The position numbers and the translations under genes are program-made. This document shows positions 9,296-19,267 of a stretch of 64,000 nucleotides of DNA, piece after piece. Origin of the DNA: Neptunitalea lumnitzerae (GTDB lineage Bacteria; Bacteroidota; Bacteroidia; Flavobacteriales; Flavobacteriaceae). Numbering within the stretch: the first letter of the stretch is position 1; every line of letters starts with the position of its first letter. Below the pieces are notes generated by a model. That model had not been told where the DNA came from. It made no database searches and saw nothing but the letters and a program-made list of their open reading frames with translations. The DNA lies in assembly GCF_027924185.1 (NCBI RefSeq), contig NZ_BRVO01000001.1, positions 806,001-870,000 of the forward strand, given 5' to 3'.

Positions 9296-9691
9296 ATGAA
9301 AAAAGATATTGAAATACCAAAAGTATCACAAGTATATGTAGCTATGGCTCATGAATGGAATGAAGAGTTTTTAGCAAAAGATTGGAATGCTTACATTATA
9401 AATGATAGAGATGAAGCTATAGAAACAGTACTTATTGTTTCTAAAGGATATGATGGAGAAACCAAAACAGCTACTTTTAGACATTTAGTAGAGAAAATAG
9501 AACCGAAAGGGTATGCTAAAATTGAATTGGTACAAGATGCCGTGTTAGCATTAAATAACGAGTTTTATGTTACTTTTTTTGCGGATAATAAAATGTATGA
9601 AAAAAAGTTTTTGTTTAGAAAAAACACAATTAATGATAAAGCTATGAGACCACTGCCTGTTATGGAAATAGATGGTGTTTTATGTAAATAG
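9296..9691 (+). CDS. Conserved-looking protein downstream of pheS, unknown
   Basis: Not recognised. The 131-residue product is soluble and probably beta-rich, without signal peptide or membrane helix. It reads like a small single-domain protein (WNAYIINDRDEAIETVLIVSKGYDG, then ATFRHLVEKIEPKGYAKIELV). It lies 83 nt after pheS, but the hairpin between them suggests separate transcription or partial read-through. A very strong terminator follows. Confidence 0.72.
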   Translation: MKKDIEIPKVSQVYVAMAHEWNEEFLAKDWNAYIINDRDEAIETVLIVSKGYDGETKTATFRHLVEKIEPKGYAKIELVQDAVLALNNEFYVTFFADNKMYEKKFLFRKNTINDKAMRPLPVMEIDGVLCK

Positions 9692-9711
9692 TTTTTAAGT
9701 TTAAAGGATAT

Positions 9712-9747
9712 AAAAAATCCCGCTCTTTACAAAGAGCGGGATTTTTT
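9712..9747. terminator. Strong bidirectional intrinsic terminator
   Basis: Perfect 17-base arms (starting AAAAAATCCCGCTCTTT at 9712, complement ending 9747) are separated by 2 nt. A/T-runs on both sides serve the plus-strand gene and the convergent metalloprotease gene. Confidence 0.93.
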
Positions 9748-9780
9748 GTTGCACCTATATAGGTGATATGTTATCTCAAA

Positions 9781-11904
9781 TTATTTTTTGATAAACTGTA
9801 AAGCAACTGATTCAGAACCACTTTCAATTTTCACTACATAAACACCAGTAGCTAAAGCGCTAGTGTTAATTTGTAAATCTTGAGCGTTCTCAATTCCTTT
9901 GTTTAATACTCTTTGTCCTAAAGTATTGTAAATACTATAGCTAGTAGGTAACTCATTGTTTCCAATGTTAATATTTAAAGTGTTACCTGCAGGGTTAGGG
10001 TATAAAGAAATTTGCTCTAGGTTAAAAGATTCTGTGCTTAATGCATCGTATACACTAAATGAAACACTTTCGCTATCAGTATAGTCACAACCTCCTGCAA
10101 ACTCAACACCGTCAGATTGTAAAGAGTAATATCCGTCAGCTTCAGGATACCCTAGGTCTGCAAGAGCACAGATACCATCTCCATAACTATCATAAATAGT
10201 AAATGTATAACAGCCTACACTTAAAGGAATAGATTGCGTATCTAATGGATCAATATTACTAAATGTATAAGCACCTGTAAATGGATTTTGAGTTGCTGTA
10301 CCATCGTTATAAGGACCTCCACTGTAAACTATAGCACCAGCAGCATTTGTAATTTCCCAAGTAATTTCAGAGCCATATAAATCAGGTTGAACTTCTAAAG
10401 TTATCGTTGAGTTCATATCAATAGCCGCATCTGTTTGGAAAGGATATGAAGAAGAATCGTTAGAAGCTACCATATCAGAGGTTCCGTTTACAGAAGCAAT
10501 AGTAGCGTAATATACATGTGCATTATTATCGCTAATAGTAGCAGAAGGTAAAGTAATGGTTTCAGAAGCACCATATGCTAAACTTCCTGTCCAGTTATAT
10601 GTAGCTGGTGTATTAGCATCAATATAATAACTAATAGTCGCAGAAGTTAAAGTAATGTTCCCCAGGTTAGTTAACTCTACTATTGGAGTTATTACATTAC
10701 TACAAGCGGTAGAGTTGATAGAGTTTATCTCTACTTTACCGTCATAATCTTCTGGATTTGGTGCGTTACAAACCGTAGAGCTTAATAATTCTACTCTTCT
10801 AGGAGAGTTAGCCAATACGGTAAGCATACGTGTTTTTTGATCTTGAGTGAAAACATTCATACAGGTATCATTGGTATAATCCATATAGTTTTCAGTCATA
10901 TCGTTTCCAGCAGCTAGTGTACAACTATCATAATCTGCATTACAATCGTAATTAGCATCAGCAGCAGCTGGAGTATCAGGACAATAATCTTGGGCACTAT
11001 CTGTAGCGTTTACAACACAAGAGCTAGAGTCTCCCCAGATATGTCTTAAACCTAAACAGTGTCCAATTTCGTGAGTTAAGGTACGTCCTTTATCATAACT
11101 GCTAAAGTAAGAACCAGCAGCGTAGTCAGAAGAACCAAAACATCTCCAGTCTAAAACAACACCGTCAGTGTTTGCAGCACCTCCATTAGTATTTAAACCT
11201 CCTAAACCAGAGTTAGAAGGAAATTGAGCATATCCTAAAATACCCCCTAAATCACCACCAAATTCACATACCCAAATATTAAAGTATTGAGTTGGATCCC
11301 ATTGTGTTTGTGGTTTTAATACACCTTCAACATTCGTATTGTTCCATGTGTAGCCTGAAAGGTTAACACGGTCTATACCAGAAGTAAGGCTACCATCAGG
11401 AGCTGTTTGTGCTAAACAAAATTCAATTTCTGTATCGGCACCTACTGCATTGGTATTATAGCCAGGTGTACCTGCCATTCTTCTGTAATCCTCGTTTAAA
11501 ACGGTAATCTGAGAAGCTACACGTGTATCTGAAATGTTTTCGTTAGATCCTACAGCATCACCATTGTGTATTACGTGTACAACTACCGGAATAGTAACTA
11601 CGGTATTCGTACCCATAGTTTTTTGAGCGGCCATTTTTTGTTTCATCTCCGCAACTTTAGGAGCTAGCCAGTTTTCAAATTCTTCGGTAGAGTATCTGTT
11701 AGGATATAAAGTTTGTAATCTGTCCTCGTTTTCAGTAGTTAAACATCTAACGGTTCCAGCTTCGTCTTTGTGTGCTTGGTTAGTAGCGTTTAGCTGTATA
11801 GTTTGCTGAGCTGTTTTTTTTGAAAACGCTTTTTTTTCTTGAGCATTTAACGCTAAACCACTAAGTAAGCAGAAAAAAAGAGTTGATAATGTAATTTTTT
11901 TCAT
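9781..11904 (-). CDS. Secreted M43-like zinc metalloprotease with T9SS sorting domain
   Basis: I choose ATG 11904, which puts MKKITLSTLFFCLLSGLALNAQ as a clean signal peptide; an ATG 36 nt upstream gives an unlikely leader. The product is 707 residues. After a propeptide (about 20-95) comes a pappalysin-type catalytic domain with HEIGHCLGLRH at 278-288 (zinc ligands plus catalytic Glu) and a Met-turn in NYMDYT. Cysteine pairs suggest disulfides. The middle is beta-sandwich-like (CARDB-like, then another domain). The last 80 residues (LYPNPAGNTLNI.. GQRVLNKG.. GVYVVKIES) are a type A T9SS C-terminal domain, so export through the Por machinery is expected. It is probably nutritional; the substrate is not readable. 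Confidence 0.88.
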   Translation of the reverse strand: MKKITLSTLFFCLLSGLALNAQEKKAFSKKTAQQTIQLNATNQAHKDEAGTVRCLTTENEDRLQTLYPNRYSTEEFENWLAPKVAEMKQKMAAQKTMGTNTVVTIPVVVHVIHNGDAVGSNENISDTRVASQITVLNEDYRRMAGTPGYNTNAVGADTEIEFCLAQTAPDGSLTSGIDRVNLSGYTWNNTNVEGVLKPQTQWDPTQYFNIWVCEFGGDLGGILGYAQFPSNSGLGGLNTNGGAANTDGVVLDWRCFGSSDYAAGSYFSSYDKGRTLTHEIGHCLGLRHIWGDSSSCVVNATDSAQDYCPDTPAAADANYDCNADYDSCTLAAGNDMTENYMDYTNDTCMNVFTQDQKTRMLTVLANSPRRVELLSSTVCNAPNPEDYDGKVEINSINSTACSNVITPIVELTNLGNITLTSATISYYIDANTPATYNWTGSLAYGASETITLPSATISDNNAHVYYATIASVNGTSDMVASNDSSSYPFQTDAAIDMNSTITLEVQPDLYGSEITWEITNAAGAIVYSGGPYNDGTATQNPFTGAYTFSNIDPLDTQSIPLSVGCYTFTIYDSYGDGICALADLGYPEADGYYSLQSDGVEFAGGCDYTDSESVSFSVYDALSTESFNLEQISLYPNPAGNTLNINIGNNELPTSYSIYNTLGQRVLNKGIENAQDLQINTSALATGVYVVKIESGSESVALQFIKK

Positions 11905-12103
11905 CTTGTGGGATGGATTAAGGTTTAAAGATTCGCGCAAATATAATAGAATGTATTAAAAAAACTTTAAGTTTTTAGAAATAATGTTATATAGATTATA
12001 TGAACAGGAGGTATTTATCTATGAATAATGTAAATGTTAGCGTTGGCTTAATTTTTATTTAGAAAAATAATAACGATATTTATAGCTTAAGAAAATACTG
12101 ATT

Positions 12104-14788
12104 ATGAAAAAACTTTTACTTTTTACCTGTATACTTCTGTCATTTAGTGGCTTGTATGCACAAGATCTATGGAGGTCAACAGAGCAAACGAGGTTAGAAG
12201 GCCTTGAGAAGTTTGATAGAAACGCTATGCCAATGGCTTATGGTTTGTATCATCTAGATTTTACACAACTTAAGCAACAATTAGATAGCGCACCTTTAAG
12301 AAATGGAGGTGCTATTTCTAATGTAAATATTCAGTTTCCAACTAAGAAAGGAAATTTTGAGAGCTTTGTAGTGTATAATGCTCCGGTAGTGGCTGATGAG
12401 CTAGCACTTAAATTTCCTGGATTGACTTCTTATGTGGGGCAGAGTATTGAAAATCCGGCAAATACAGTTAGGTTTAGTGTTACCCAATTTGGATTGCATG
12501 CTATGTTTTTTAGAGAAGAAGGTGTTAGCTATATAGATACCTATACTAAGGACTTATCGAACTATATTTTTTATGAAAAAGCAGCGTTGTTTCAAGATCG
12601 TAATTTTGAATGTTTAGTTACCGATAATGGAAACACAGCTGGTAAGGTAGCAGATGTAGGTGGCGTAAACGCTCCTTACATGGATGATAGCACATTAAGA
12701 TCTTACAGATTGGCAATGGCTTGTACTATTGAATATGCCGCTTTTCACATAGCTGAGGCAGGTGTAGGTTCAGGAACACTAGCACAACAAAAAGCAGCAG
12801 TACTTGCTGCTATGGTGGTAACCATGACACGTGTTAATGGTATTTACGAAAGAGATATGGCGGTAACTATGGTGTTAGTTGCTAACAACGAAGATGTTAT
12901 TTATGTTACGTCTGATAGTTTTACTAATGATAATGCTAATGCGCTTATTAATGAAAGCCAGACTGTTATAAATAGTGTTATAGGTAGTGCAAATTATGAT
13001 ATAGGACATACCGTAAGTACTGGTGGTGGTGGATTGGCTCAGTTAAATGTGCCGTGTACAACCAACAAAGCTAGAGGTATTACGGGGTCTCCTTCACCTG
13101 TAGGAGATACCTATGACATAGATTACGTAGCTCACGAAATGGGACACCAATTTGGAGCTCACCATACATTTAATAATTCTTGTAGTGGGAATAGAACAGA
13201 CGCTACTGCTGTAGAGCCTGGTAGTGGTAGTACTATTATGGCATATGCGGGTATTTGTGCTCCTAACGTACAAAACAATTCTGATGATCATTTTCATGCT
13301 ATTAGTATTGCAGAAATGCGTAGCTGTGTATTAAATATTGCTACGTGTTCAACCAATACACCTAATGGAAATACGGTGCCTGTAGTAAATGCTGGGAATG
13401 ATTACACAATTCCAAAAGGAACTCCATTTGTTTTAGAGGCTGTAGGAACCGATGCCGATGGTGATGCATTGACTTATTGTTGGGAGCAAACGGATAATGA
13501 GATTTCTACACAACCTCCTGTAGAAACGAATAATTCTGGTCCTAATTATAGATCTAATTCTCCTGTGGCTTCTCCTATGAGATATTTTCCTAGCTTAGAT
13601 GCGGTTTTATTAGATAACCTTACGCCAACATGGGAAGTGACTCCTAACATTGGGCGAACTATGAACTTTGCCTGTACTGTTAGAGATAATCAGTTGATTG
13701 CAGGAGGGCAAACAAGTAGAGACGATATGATGATTACCGTAAACGGATTTATGGGGCCATTTGATGTTACTTCTCAAAATACAACAGGTATTTCATGGAC
13801 ACAAGGAGAAACCAGAACCATTACTTGGGATGTAAATAATACGAGTAGTCTTCCTGGCGCAACAAATGTTGATATTATGTTATCTACCGATGGTGGGTAT
13901 ACATATGATACTATGTTAGCAGCTAATACACCAAATGACGGGTCTGAAGATATTACAGTACCTAATGTAGCAGCACCATTCTGTAGAGTAATGGTAAAAC
14001 CAACAGGAAATGTATTTTATGATATAAATCCGGTTGCTTTTGCAATTGGGTATACAGTTACTAATACTTGTTATACATATACTAACAACACTCCTTTAGC
14101 GGTTCCTGATGGAGCTGGAGCTAACCAGCCAGGTACTGTTGTAAGTAATACAGTTACTGTTGCAGATAATGTAACTATTACAGATGTGAATGTAACAGTA
14201 GATGTTTCGCATACCTATATAGAGGATTTAGTGATTGCTGTAAATCATCCGAACGGTGACCAAGTGTTGCTTTGGGGAAGATATTGTGATGGTGAAGATG
14301 CCTTTAATATTACTTTTGATGATGATGGTCCTGCTTTGGCTACTTCAGGATGTACCAACCCACAAACAGGTACTTTTGCACCTTATGGTTCGTTAGCAGA
14401 TTTTAATGGATTAACCTCACCTGGAGATTGGGAACTATTGGCAGTAGATTATTATACAGGTGATACTGGAACTGTTAACTCATGGACCTTAGAAATTTGT
14501 GAACAACAAGCTACTATGAAAAACGATAACTTTAATTCGTTATCTGAGTTTAATGTATATCCTAATCCTAATAATGGTAACTTCTCTGTGCATTTAATGA
14601 GTACTTCTTCTCAAGATATAAACTTAGAGTTATTTGATATTAGAGGTAGAAATGTATTTGCTAACAGTTATACAAATACAGGAACTTTTAATCAGGTGAT
14701 TAATTTAGATAATGTAACTCCTGGAGTTTATATGCTAAATGTATCTGATGGAGAAAGTAAAGAAACTAAAAAGATTGTGATTCAATAA
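12104..14788 (+). CDS. Secreted M12B-like metalloprotease with P-domain and T9SS sorting domain
   Basis: The 894-residue protein has a signal peptide (cleavage near SGLYAQ). A prodomain covers about 20-190. A reprolysin-like domain carries HEMGHQFGAHH at 344-354 and a Met-turn in STIMAYAG. A beta region follows (about 420-640), then a proprotein-convertase P-domain (about 650-805: DVNVTVDVSHTYIEDLVIAV, then SPGDWELLAVDYYTGDTG). The last 75 residues are a T9SS sorting domain (YPNPNNGNFSV, GVYMLNVSDG). It diverges from the M43-like protease across 199 nt. The order of domains is typical of secreted flavobacterial proteases. It ends at a strong terminator. Confidence 0.88.
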   Translation: MKKLLLFTCILLSFSGLYAQDLWRSTEQTRLEGLEKFDRNAMPMAYGLYHLDFTQLKQQLDSAPLRNGGAISNVNIQFPTKKGNFESFVVYNAPVVADELALKFPGLTSYVGQSIENPANTVRFSVTQFGLHAMFFREEGVSYIDTYTKDLSNYIFYEKAALFQDRNFECLVTDNGNTAGKVADVGGVNAPYMDDSTLRSYRLAMACTIEYAAFHIAEAGVGSGTLAQQKAAVLAAMVVTMTRVNGIYERDMAVTMVLVANNEDVIYVTSDSFTNDNANALINESQTVINSVIGSANYDIGHTVSTGGGGLAQLNVPCTTNKARGITGSPSPVGDTYDIDYVAHEMGHQFGAHHTFNNSCSGNRTDATAVEPGSGSTIMAYAGICAPNVQNNSDDHFHAISIAEMRSCVLNIATCSTNTPNGNTVPVVNAGNDYTIPKGTPFVLEAVGTDADGDALTYCWEQTDNEISTQPPVETNNSGPNYRSNSPVASPMRYFPSLDAVLLDNLTPTWEVTPNIGRTMNFACTVRDNQLIAGGQTSRDDMMITVNGFMGPFDVTSQNTTGISWTQGETRTITWDVNNTSSLPGATNVDIMLSTDGGYTYDTMLAANTPNDGSEDITVPNVAAPFCRVMVKPTGNVFYDINPVAFAIGYTVTNTCYTYTNNTPLAVPDGAGANQPGTVVSNTVTVADNVTITDVNVTVDVSHTYIEDLVIAVNHPNGDQVLLWGRYCDGEDAFNITFDDDGPALATSGCTNPQTGTFAPYGSLADFNGLTSPGDWELLAVDYYTGDTGTVNSWTLEICEQQATMKNDNFNSLSEFNVYPNPNNGNFSVHLMSTSSQDINLELFDIRGRNVFANSYTNTGTFNQVINLDNVTPGVYMLNVSDGESKETKKIVIQ

Positions 14789-14808
14789 GAATACAAATTA
14801 TAGCTATT

Positions 14809-14836
14809 AAAAAACCCCGGAACTTCCGGGGTTTTT
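14809..14836. terminator. Intrinsic terminator after M12B-like protease gene
   Basis: Arms AAAAACCCCGGAA and TTCCGGGGTTTTT flank a single C at 14823. It lies between convergent genes (protease and asd) and can act on both strands. Confidence 0.92.
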
Positions 14837-14873
14837 CTTTATGCTGTGTTAAGATGTACTTTAAAGTAATCTC

Positions 14874-15863
14874 TTAAATAAGTTTATTGGCTACTAAATA
14901 TTCAGCAATTTGAACAGCGTTGGTAGCGGCACCTTTACGTAAATTGTCTGCAACAATCCACATATTAAGTGTATTTGGGTTTGTTTCATCTCTACGAATT
15001 CTACCTACAAATACTTCATCTTTTTGGTGCGCATATATTGGCATAGGGTAGGTGTTAGTATCTGTATTATCTTGTACTACTACACCTGGGGTTTCGCTTA
15101 ATAATTTACGAACCTCACCAAGTTCAAAATCATTCTCAAACTCAACATTCACAGATTCTGAGTGTCCACCAGCAGTAGGTATTCTAACAGCGGTAGCGGT
15201 TACAGAAAAAGAATCGTCTGATAGTATTTTTTTAGGCTCATTAGCCAATTTCATTTCTTCTTTAGTGTATCCATTTTCTAAAAATACATCGCAATGTGGT
15301 AATGCATTTCTATAAATAGGATAAGGGTAGGCCATATCGCCTTTAACACCTTGTTCTTCGTTAGCTAATTGTTGTACTGCCTTTACCCCTGTACCAGAAA
15401 CAGATTGGTAGGTAGAAACAATAACACGTTTCATTTTATATGCACGGTGTAGTGGGGCTAATGCCAATACCATTTGAATGGTAGAGCAATTAGGGTTTGC
15501 AATAATTTTGTCTTCTTTGGTTAACTCGTTTGCATTGATTTCCGGAACCACTAATTTTTTGGTAGGATCCATTCTCCATGCAGAAGAATTATCTACTACG
15601 GTAGTACCTACTTCAGCAAATTTAGGAGCCCATTCTAACGAGGTATCTCCACCTGCTGAAAAAATAGCTACATCTGGTTTTAATGCAACAGCATCTGCTA
15701 AACCAATAACTTTATACGGTTGTCCGTTAAACAAAATTTCTTTACCTACAGAACGCTCAGATGCAACCGGATATAATTCTGTAACCGGAAAATTACGTTC
15801 TGCTAATACTTGTAACATTACTTCGCCTACCATACCGGTAGCGCCTACTACAGCTACTCTCAT
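14874..15863 (-). CDS. asd: Aspartate-semialdehyde dehydrogenase
   Basis: The 329-residue enzyme reduces aspartyl phosphate to aspartate semialdehyde with NADPH, on the path to lysine, threonine, methionine and diaminopimelate. The N-terminus MRVAVVGATGMVG is the nucleotide-binding loop. The catalytic cysteine is C126 in NPNCSTIQ. The substrate region includes RIPTAGGHSESVNVEFE. Length is normal. A minus-strand TACATTTG -7 box lies at 15886-15893. A terminator upstream separates it from mscL, so it is likely monocistronic. Confidence 0.96.
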   Translation of the reverse strand: MRVAVVGATGMVGEVMLQVLAERNFPVTELYPVASERSVGKEILFNGQPYKVIGLADAVALKPDVAIFSAGGDTSLEWAPKFAEVGTTVVDNSSAWRMDPTKKLVVPEINANELTKEDKIIANPNCSTIQMVLALAPLHRAYKMKRVIVSTYQSVSGTGVKAVQQLANEEQGVKGDMAYPYPIYRNALPHCDVFLENGYTKEEMKLANEPKKILSDDSFSVTATAVRIPTAGGHSESVNVEFENDFELGEVRKLLSETPGVVVQDNTDTNTYPMPIYAHQKDEVFVGRIRRDETNPNTLNMWIVADNLRKGAATNAVQIAEYLVANKLI

Positions 15864-15964
15864 GATGTATAAATTTTAATCTTTACAAATGTACACAAAC
15901 TGAGGAATGAATTTTATAAAAAATATCAGTTTTATAAAAATATAACAAAAAGTTATTTTTATAA

Positions 15965-15994
15965 CAAAAAGACCGCTCTTTATGGGAGCGGTTT
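15965..15994 (-). terminator. Intrinsic terminator downstream of mscL
   Basis: On the minus strand a 7-bp stem (ACCGCTC/GAGCGGT arms at 15986-15992 and 15972-15978) is followed by a run of five T. It lies 90 nt after the mscL stop and before asd. Confidence 0.8.
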
Positions 15995-16049
15995 AGTGAA
16001 ACATAACATTTATTGATGCAGTGTAGCGGTTACACGGCGTATTTTTATT

Positions 16050-16065
16050 AACTCGATAATCGAGA
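16050..16065. repeat. Palindromic repeat CTCGATAATCGAG, copy 1
   Basis: A 13-nt palindrome (CTCGAT-A-ATCGAG, 16052-16064) is preceded by AA and lies 19 nt downstream of mscL. An identical 15-mer (AACTCGATAATCGAG) is at 59221-59235, and a degenerate copy is near 19995. Confidence 0.6.
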
Positions 16066-16082
16066 TTGAATGTTTTTTAAGT

Positions 16083-16526
16083 TTACTTTTTTAGTAAATC
16101 TCTAATTTCTGTAAGTAACTCTTCTTGAGTAGGCCCTTTAGGAGCAGCTGGTTTTGGTTCTTCTTTTTTCTGTGTTTTTTCATATGCTTTTAAAGCCCAA
16201 TAAATAAAGAAACCAATAATTATAAAGTCTATTACCACTTGTAAAAAGTTACCATATCTAATAGCTACTTCAGGAGTAAGTACAGTTCCGTTGGCGGCGT
16301 CAATGGTAGCTTCTTTTAGTATCACTTTTAAATCGGTAAACTTAGTGTTACCTAATACCATACCTAGTGGAGGCATAATAATATCATTGGTGAATGAGGT
16401 AACAATTTTACCAAAAGCACCTCCTATAATTACCGCTGTAGAAAGTTTTACAATATCTCCTTTAAGTAAAAAGGCTTTAAAATCTTTTAAAAATGCCATA
16501 CCTGATTTTTTTATATCGTTAGTCAT
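16083..16526 (-). CDS. mscL: Large-conductance mechanosensitive channel
   Basis: The 147-residue protein opens when membrane tension rises during osmotic downshock. The N-terminal amphipathic helix and first pore helix are typical: FKAFLLKGDIVKLSTAVIIGGAFGKIV, then a conserved TNDIIMPPLG. The second helix (VVIDFIIIGFFIYWALKAY) and a C-terminal bundle (QEELLTEIRDLLKK) follow a proline/lysine-rich linker. All family landmarks are present. It lies 59 nt after alr and may be part of the tdk-alr transcript. A terminator follows. Confidence 0.96.
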   Translation of the reverse strand: MTNDIKKSGMAFLKDFKAFLLKGDIVKLSTAVIIGGAFGKIVTSFTNDIIMPPLGMVLGNTKFTDLKVILKEATIDAANGTVLTPEVAIRYGNFLQVVIDFIIIGFFIYWALKAYEKTQKKEEPKPAAPKGPTQEELLTEIRDLLKK

Positions 16527-16585
16527 TGTAATTTAAGAAAAAAAATAATGTGATGTGTTAAATACTTGTTTGAGAAATGTTAGGC

Positions 16586-17692
16586 TTACTGTAAAAAGGT
16601 ACGTTTTATTCTTTTAGATAAATCGGTAATAAGCTCATAAGAGATAGTGCCAGCAGCTTCAGCAAGAGCTTCTGCGGTATATGTTCTATCAAATACAATT
16701 ACTTCATCTCCTTCTTCACAATTTATATGGGTTACATCTACCATAACCATATCCATACAAACGTTGCCTACAATAGGTGCTTTTATATCATTTATATATA
16801 CAAAGCCTTTTCCTTTACCATAAATACGGGTAAGTCCGTCTGCGTGTCCAATAGGTAAGGTGGCCGTTTTCATTATTTTTTTGGTAATCAATCCACGGTT
16901 ATATCCTAGGCTATCTCCCGGCTGTAAAGTGTGTATTTGAGAAATTACGGTTTTTAGAGAAGCTATAGGTATAAAGTTGTGTTCATATTTTTTATCGTTA
17001 CCAAAACCATACAAGCCAATACCGCTACGTACCATATTAAAATGCGCTTCAGGGTAGTTTAATATACCCGATGTATTGCATTGATGAAGTATGGGTTGAT
17101 ATCCTAATTTAGGAATAAAGGTTTCTGTAATAGTTTTAAATAATGTAATCTGACCTTTAGTAAAGTCAGCTTCACTTAAGTCTTCTGAAGCAGCTAAGTG
17201 CGAAAAACACGAGGCTACTTTTACAGTATTGGTTTTAGATAAAGTTTCTAAAATAAAAGGTACATCTTGCAAATCGAACCCTAAACGATTTAAACCGGTA
17301 TTAAATTTTAGGTGAATAGGGTATGCCGTTTGTTGTTGCTTCTGTGCTACCTCTATAAACTCTAACAATGTTTTTTTAGAGTATATACTAGGTTCAAGAC
17401 ATCTATTAATAATGGTGGCTAGGTTTACCTTTTGCGGGTGCAGCACCAAAATGGGTTTGGTTATTCCGGCATCGCGTAACTCTGTACCTTCTCCCGTATA
17501 TGCCACAGCAAAATAATCGGCACCTAATTTTTCAAGGTGTTTAGCAATGGGTACAGAATCGTTTCCGTATGAAAAAGCTTTTACTACAGCTAAAAACTTT
17601 GTTTGTGGTTGTAGTTTAGACTTAAGAAACTCATAGTTATGAGTAAGCGCTTTTAAGTCAATTTCTAAAATCGTTTCATTCGCCTTCGGCAT
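16586..17692 (-). CDS. alr: Alanine racemase
   Basis: The 368-residue PLP enzyme interconverts L- and D-alanine for peptidoglycan. The PLP lysine is K38 in [12 protein letters not shown]. The second catalytic tyrosine is in SLGYNRGL, and the [12 protein letters not shown] and [12 protein letters not shown] motifs are present. It is a stand-alone racemase; many Bacteroidota carry a MurF-Alr fusion instead. The start overlaps the end of tdk by 17 nt, so the two are translationally linked. Confidence 0.95.
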   Translation of the reverse strand: MPKANETILEIDLKALTHNYEFLKSKLQPQTKFLAVVKAFSYGNDSVPIAKHLEKLGADYFAVAYTGEGTELRDAGITKPILVLHPQKVNLATIINRCLEPSIYSKKTLLEFIEVAQKQQQTAYPIHLKFNTGLNRLGFDLQDVPFILETLSKTNTVKVASCFSHLAASEDLSEADFTKGQITLFKTITETFIPKLGYQPILHQCNTSGILNYPEAHFNMVRSGIGLYGFGNDKKYEHNFIPIASLKTVISQIHTLQPGDSLGYNRGLITKKIMKTATLPIGHADGLTRIYGKGKGFVYINDIKAPIVGNVCMDMVMVDVTHINCEEGDEVIVFDRTYTAEALAEAAGTISYELITDLSKRIKRTFLQ

Positions 17693-18338
17693 CTTTAGTA
17701 TCTACGTCTTTTTTAAAAGGTAGTTGGTTAGGGTCTTTTACCTCTAATTTATTTAATTTTTCTTTTAGCATTACTTTATAAAAAGCAGCTCTGCTTAGGG
17801 GTTCATATTCTTCCGTCTCACCTAGTAACACTAAGTTATCGTTACTAGATTTACGGTGGCTAAAATGCGCTAGGTTACCTGTTCTGGTGCAGACAGCGTG
17901 TACTTTAGTAACATACTCTGCAGTAGCCATAAGTGCAGGCATTGGTCCAAAGGGGTTTCCTTTAAAGTCCATGTCTAATCCGGCAACTATAACTCTAATG
18001 CCACTATTGGCAAGGTCATTACAAACCGCTACAATTTCATCGTCAAAAAATTGAGCTTCGTCAATACCTACAACATCGCAGCCATCTGCTAGTAACCTAA
18101 TATTAGCAGCAGCGGGTACCGGAGTAGAGGTAATTTCATTAGCGTCGTGTGACACTACCATTTCTTCATCATAACGTGTATCTACCGTTGGTTTAAAAAT
18201 TTCAACACGTTGTTTGGCAAACTGGGCTCTTTTAAGTCTTCGGATGAGCTCTTCGGTTTTACCGGAGAACATGGATCCGCATATTACTTCTATCCAACCA
18301 AATTGTTCTTTGTGATTAACAGTATTTTCGAGAAACAT
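17676..18338 (-). CDS. tdk: Thymidine kinase (type II)
   Basis: The 220-residue enzyme phosphorylates thymidine in the salvage pathway. The P-loop is GSMFSGKT (21-28), followed by the DE box ([10 protein letters not shown]) and the lasso-loop region ([14 protein letters not shown]). The two CxxC pairs of the usual structural zinc site are missing: the first reads AVCTRTG with one Cys and the second has none. The P-loop and catalytic DEAQ are intact, so activity is likely. It has its own promoter upstream and overlaps alr. Confidence 0.94.
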   Translation of the reverse strand: MFLENTVNHKEQFGWIEVICGSMFSGKTEELIRRLKRAQFAKQRVEIFKPTVDTRYDEEMVVSHDANEITSTPVPAAANIRLLADGCDVVGIDEAQFFDDEIVAVCNDLANSGIRVIVAGLDMDFKGNPFGPMPALMATAEYVTKVHAVCTRTGNLAHFSHRKSSNDNLVLLGETEEYEPLSRAAFYKVMLKEKLNKLEVKDPNQLPFKKDVDTKDAEGE

Positions 18339-18397
18339 TTTGTAATTTTCAGGTCTAAAGCTATTATATTGCTTTTTGTAAAGCTAACAAGCTTATG

Positions 18398-18425
18398 CAA
18401 ATTTATCAAAAAACTATGGTAGCAA
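18398..18425 (-). promoter_or_regulatory. Probable tdk promoter
   Basis: On the minus strand, TTG (18425-18423) is followed 17 nt later by TAAATTTG (18405-18398), fitting the Bacteroidota -33/-7 consensus with slightly short spacing. A 7-bp inverted repeat (GCAAATT at 18397-18403, AATTTGC at 18424-18430) spans the two boxes. Confidence 0.55.
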
Positions 18426-18444
18426 TTTGCTTAAAATTTAAAAT

Positions 18445-19236
18445 ATGAAAAAGAAACTAGAGTCTGAGCTAATTAGTATAGCCCATAAGGTGTTGAAATT
18501 AAAGGGCAAAGAGGATGTAGATGCGTTGTTGGAAGAAACTAGAAAATTATATGAAAAACTTACTGTCTTAAAATTTGTTGAAGAACATTTTGGAGAGGTG
18601 CAGCCTACTATTGGTAAGAGTGAGGTGATAGAAAAGTTTGAAGAAATGGCGGGTAATGTAATGACCAACAACACACAGGTACCCGAAAGTAACCCAAATG
18701 AAGATGATATTGTATCTCCTTTAATGGATACTATTAAAGGTATGGTAGAAGAAATGCCCGAAAAAGAATCGGAGGCAGAAACTTTAGAAGATATTTTGCA
18801 AGGATTTTCTTCTGAAGCTATGTTTGTGAAAAAAGATGAGTTTACTACTTCGGTAACTAAAGAAGAAGTAACCATTGAAGAGGAAAAAATAGCAGAACAA
18901 ACTATTATATCTGAAACTTTATTTGAAGAGGTTAAGCCTGTAACACCGGTAACACCAGAAGTAAAGAAAGAAGGGAAGCCGAAATCGTTAAACGATAAAG
19001 CATTTCGTCATGGTATTCAAATAGGATTAAACGACAGAATAGGCTTTGTAAAGCATTTATTTGGCGGTAACAATGAAGATTACAACCGTGTGATTTCTCA
19101 ATTAAATACAGCAAACTCTTTTGAAGATGCTAAAATGTTTGTAGACCAAATGGTAAAACCAGACTACAATAATTGGGAAGGTAAAGAAGAGTATGAAGTA
19201 CGTTTTTTTGCCATTGTAGAGAAGAAGTTTGATTAA
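18445..19236 (+). CDS. Acidic protein of unknown function upstream of rsmI
   Basis: Not recognised. The 263-residue product has no signal peptide. The N-terminal 55 residues are helical and charged, possibly coiled coil (ALLEETRKLYEKLTVLKFVEEHFG). A long acidic, probably disordered middle follows (about 60-175, rich in E, V, T and P). A compact C-terminal region (about 178-263) looks conserved: FRHGIQIGLNDRIGFVKHLFGGNNEDYNR then FEDAKMFVDQMVKPDY. The spacing of 31 nt to rsmI suggests co-transcription. The layout (folded ends, disordered centre) would fit an adaptor or scaffold, but this is only inference. Confidence 0.75.
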   Translation: MKKKLESELISIAHKVLKLKGKEDVDALLEETRKLYEKLTVLKFVEEHFGEVQPTIGKSEVIEKFEEMAGNVMTNNTQVPESNPNEDDIVSPLMDTIKGMVEEMPEKESEAETLEDILQGFSSEAMFVKKDEFTTSVTKEEVTIEEEKIAEQTIISETLFEEVKPVTPVTPEVKKEGKPKSLNDKAFRHGIQIGLNDRIGFVKHLFGGNNEDYNRVISQLNTANSFEDAKMFVDQMVKPDYNNWEGKEEYEVRFFAIVEKKFD

Positions 19237-19267
19237 CAATTAGTAGATACAGTTGTAATTAGTATAT

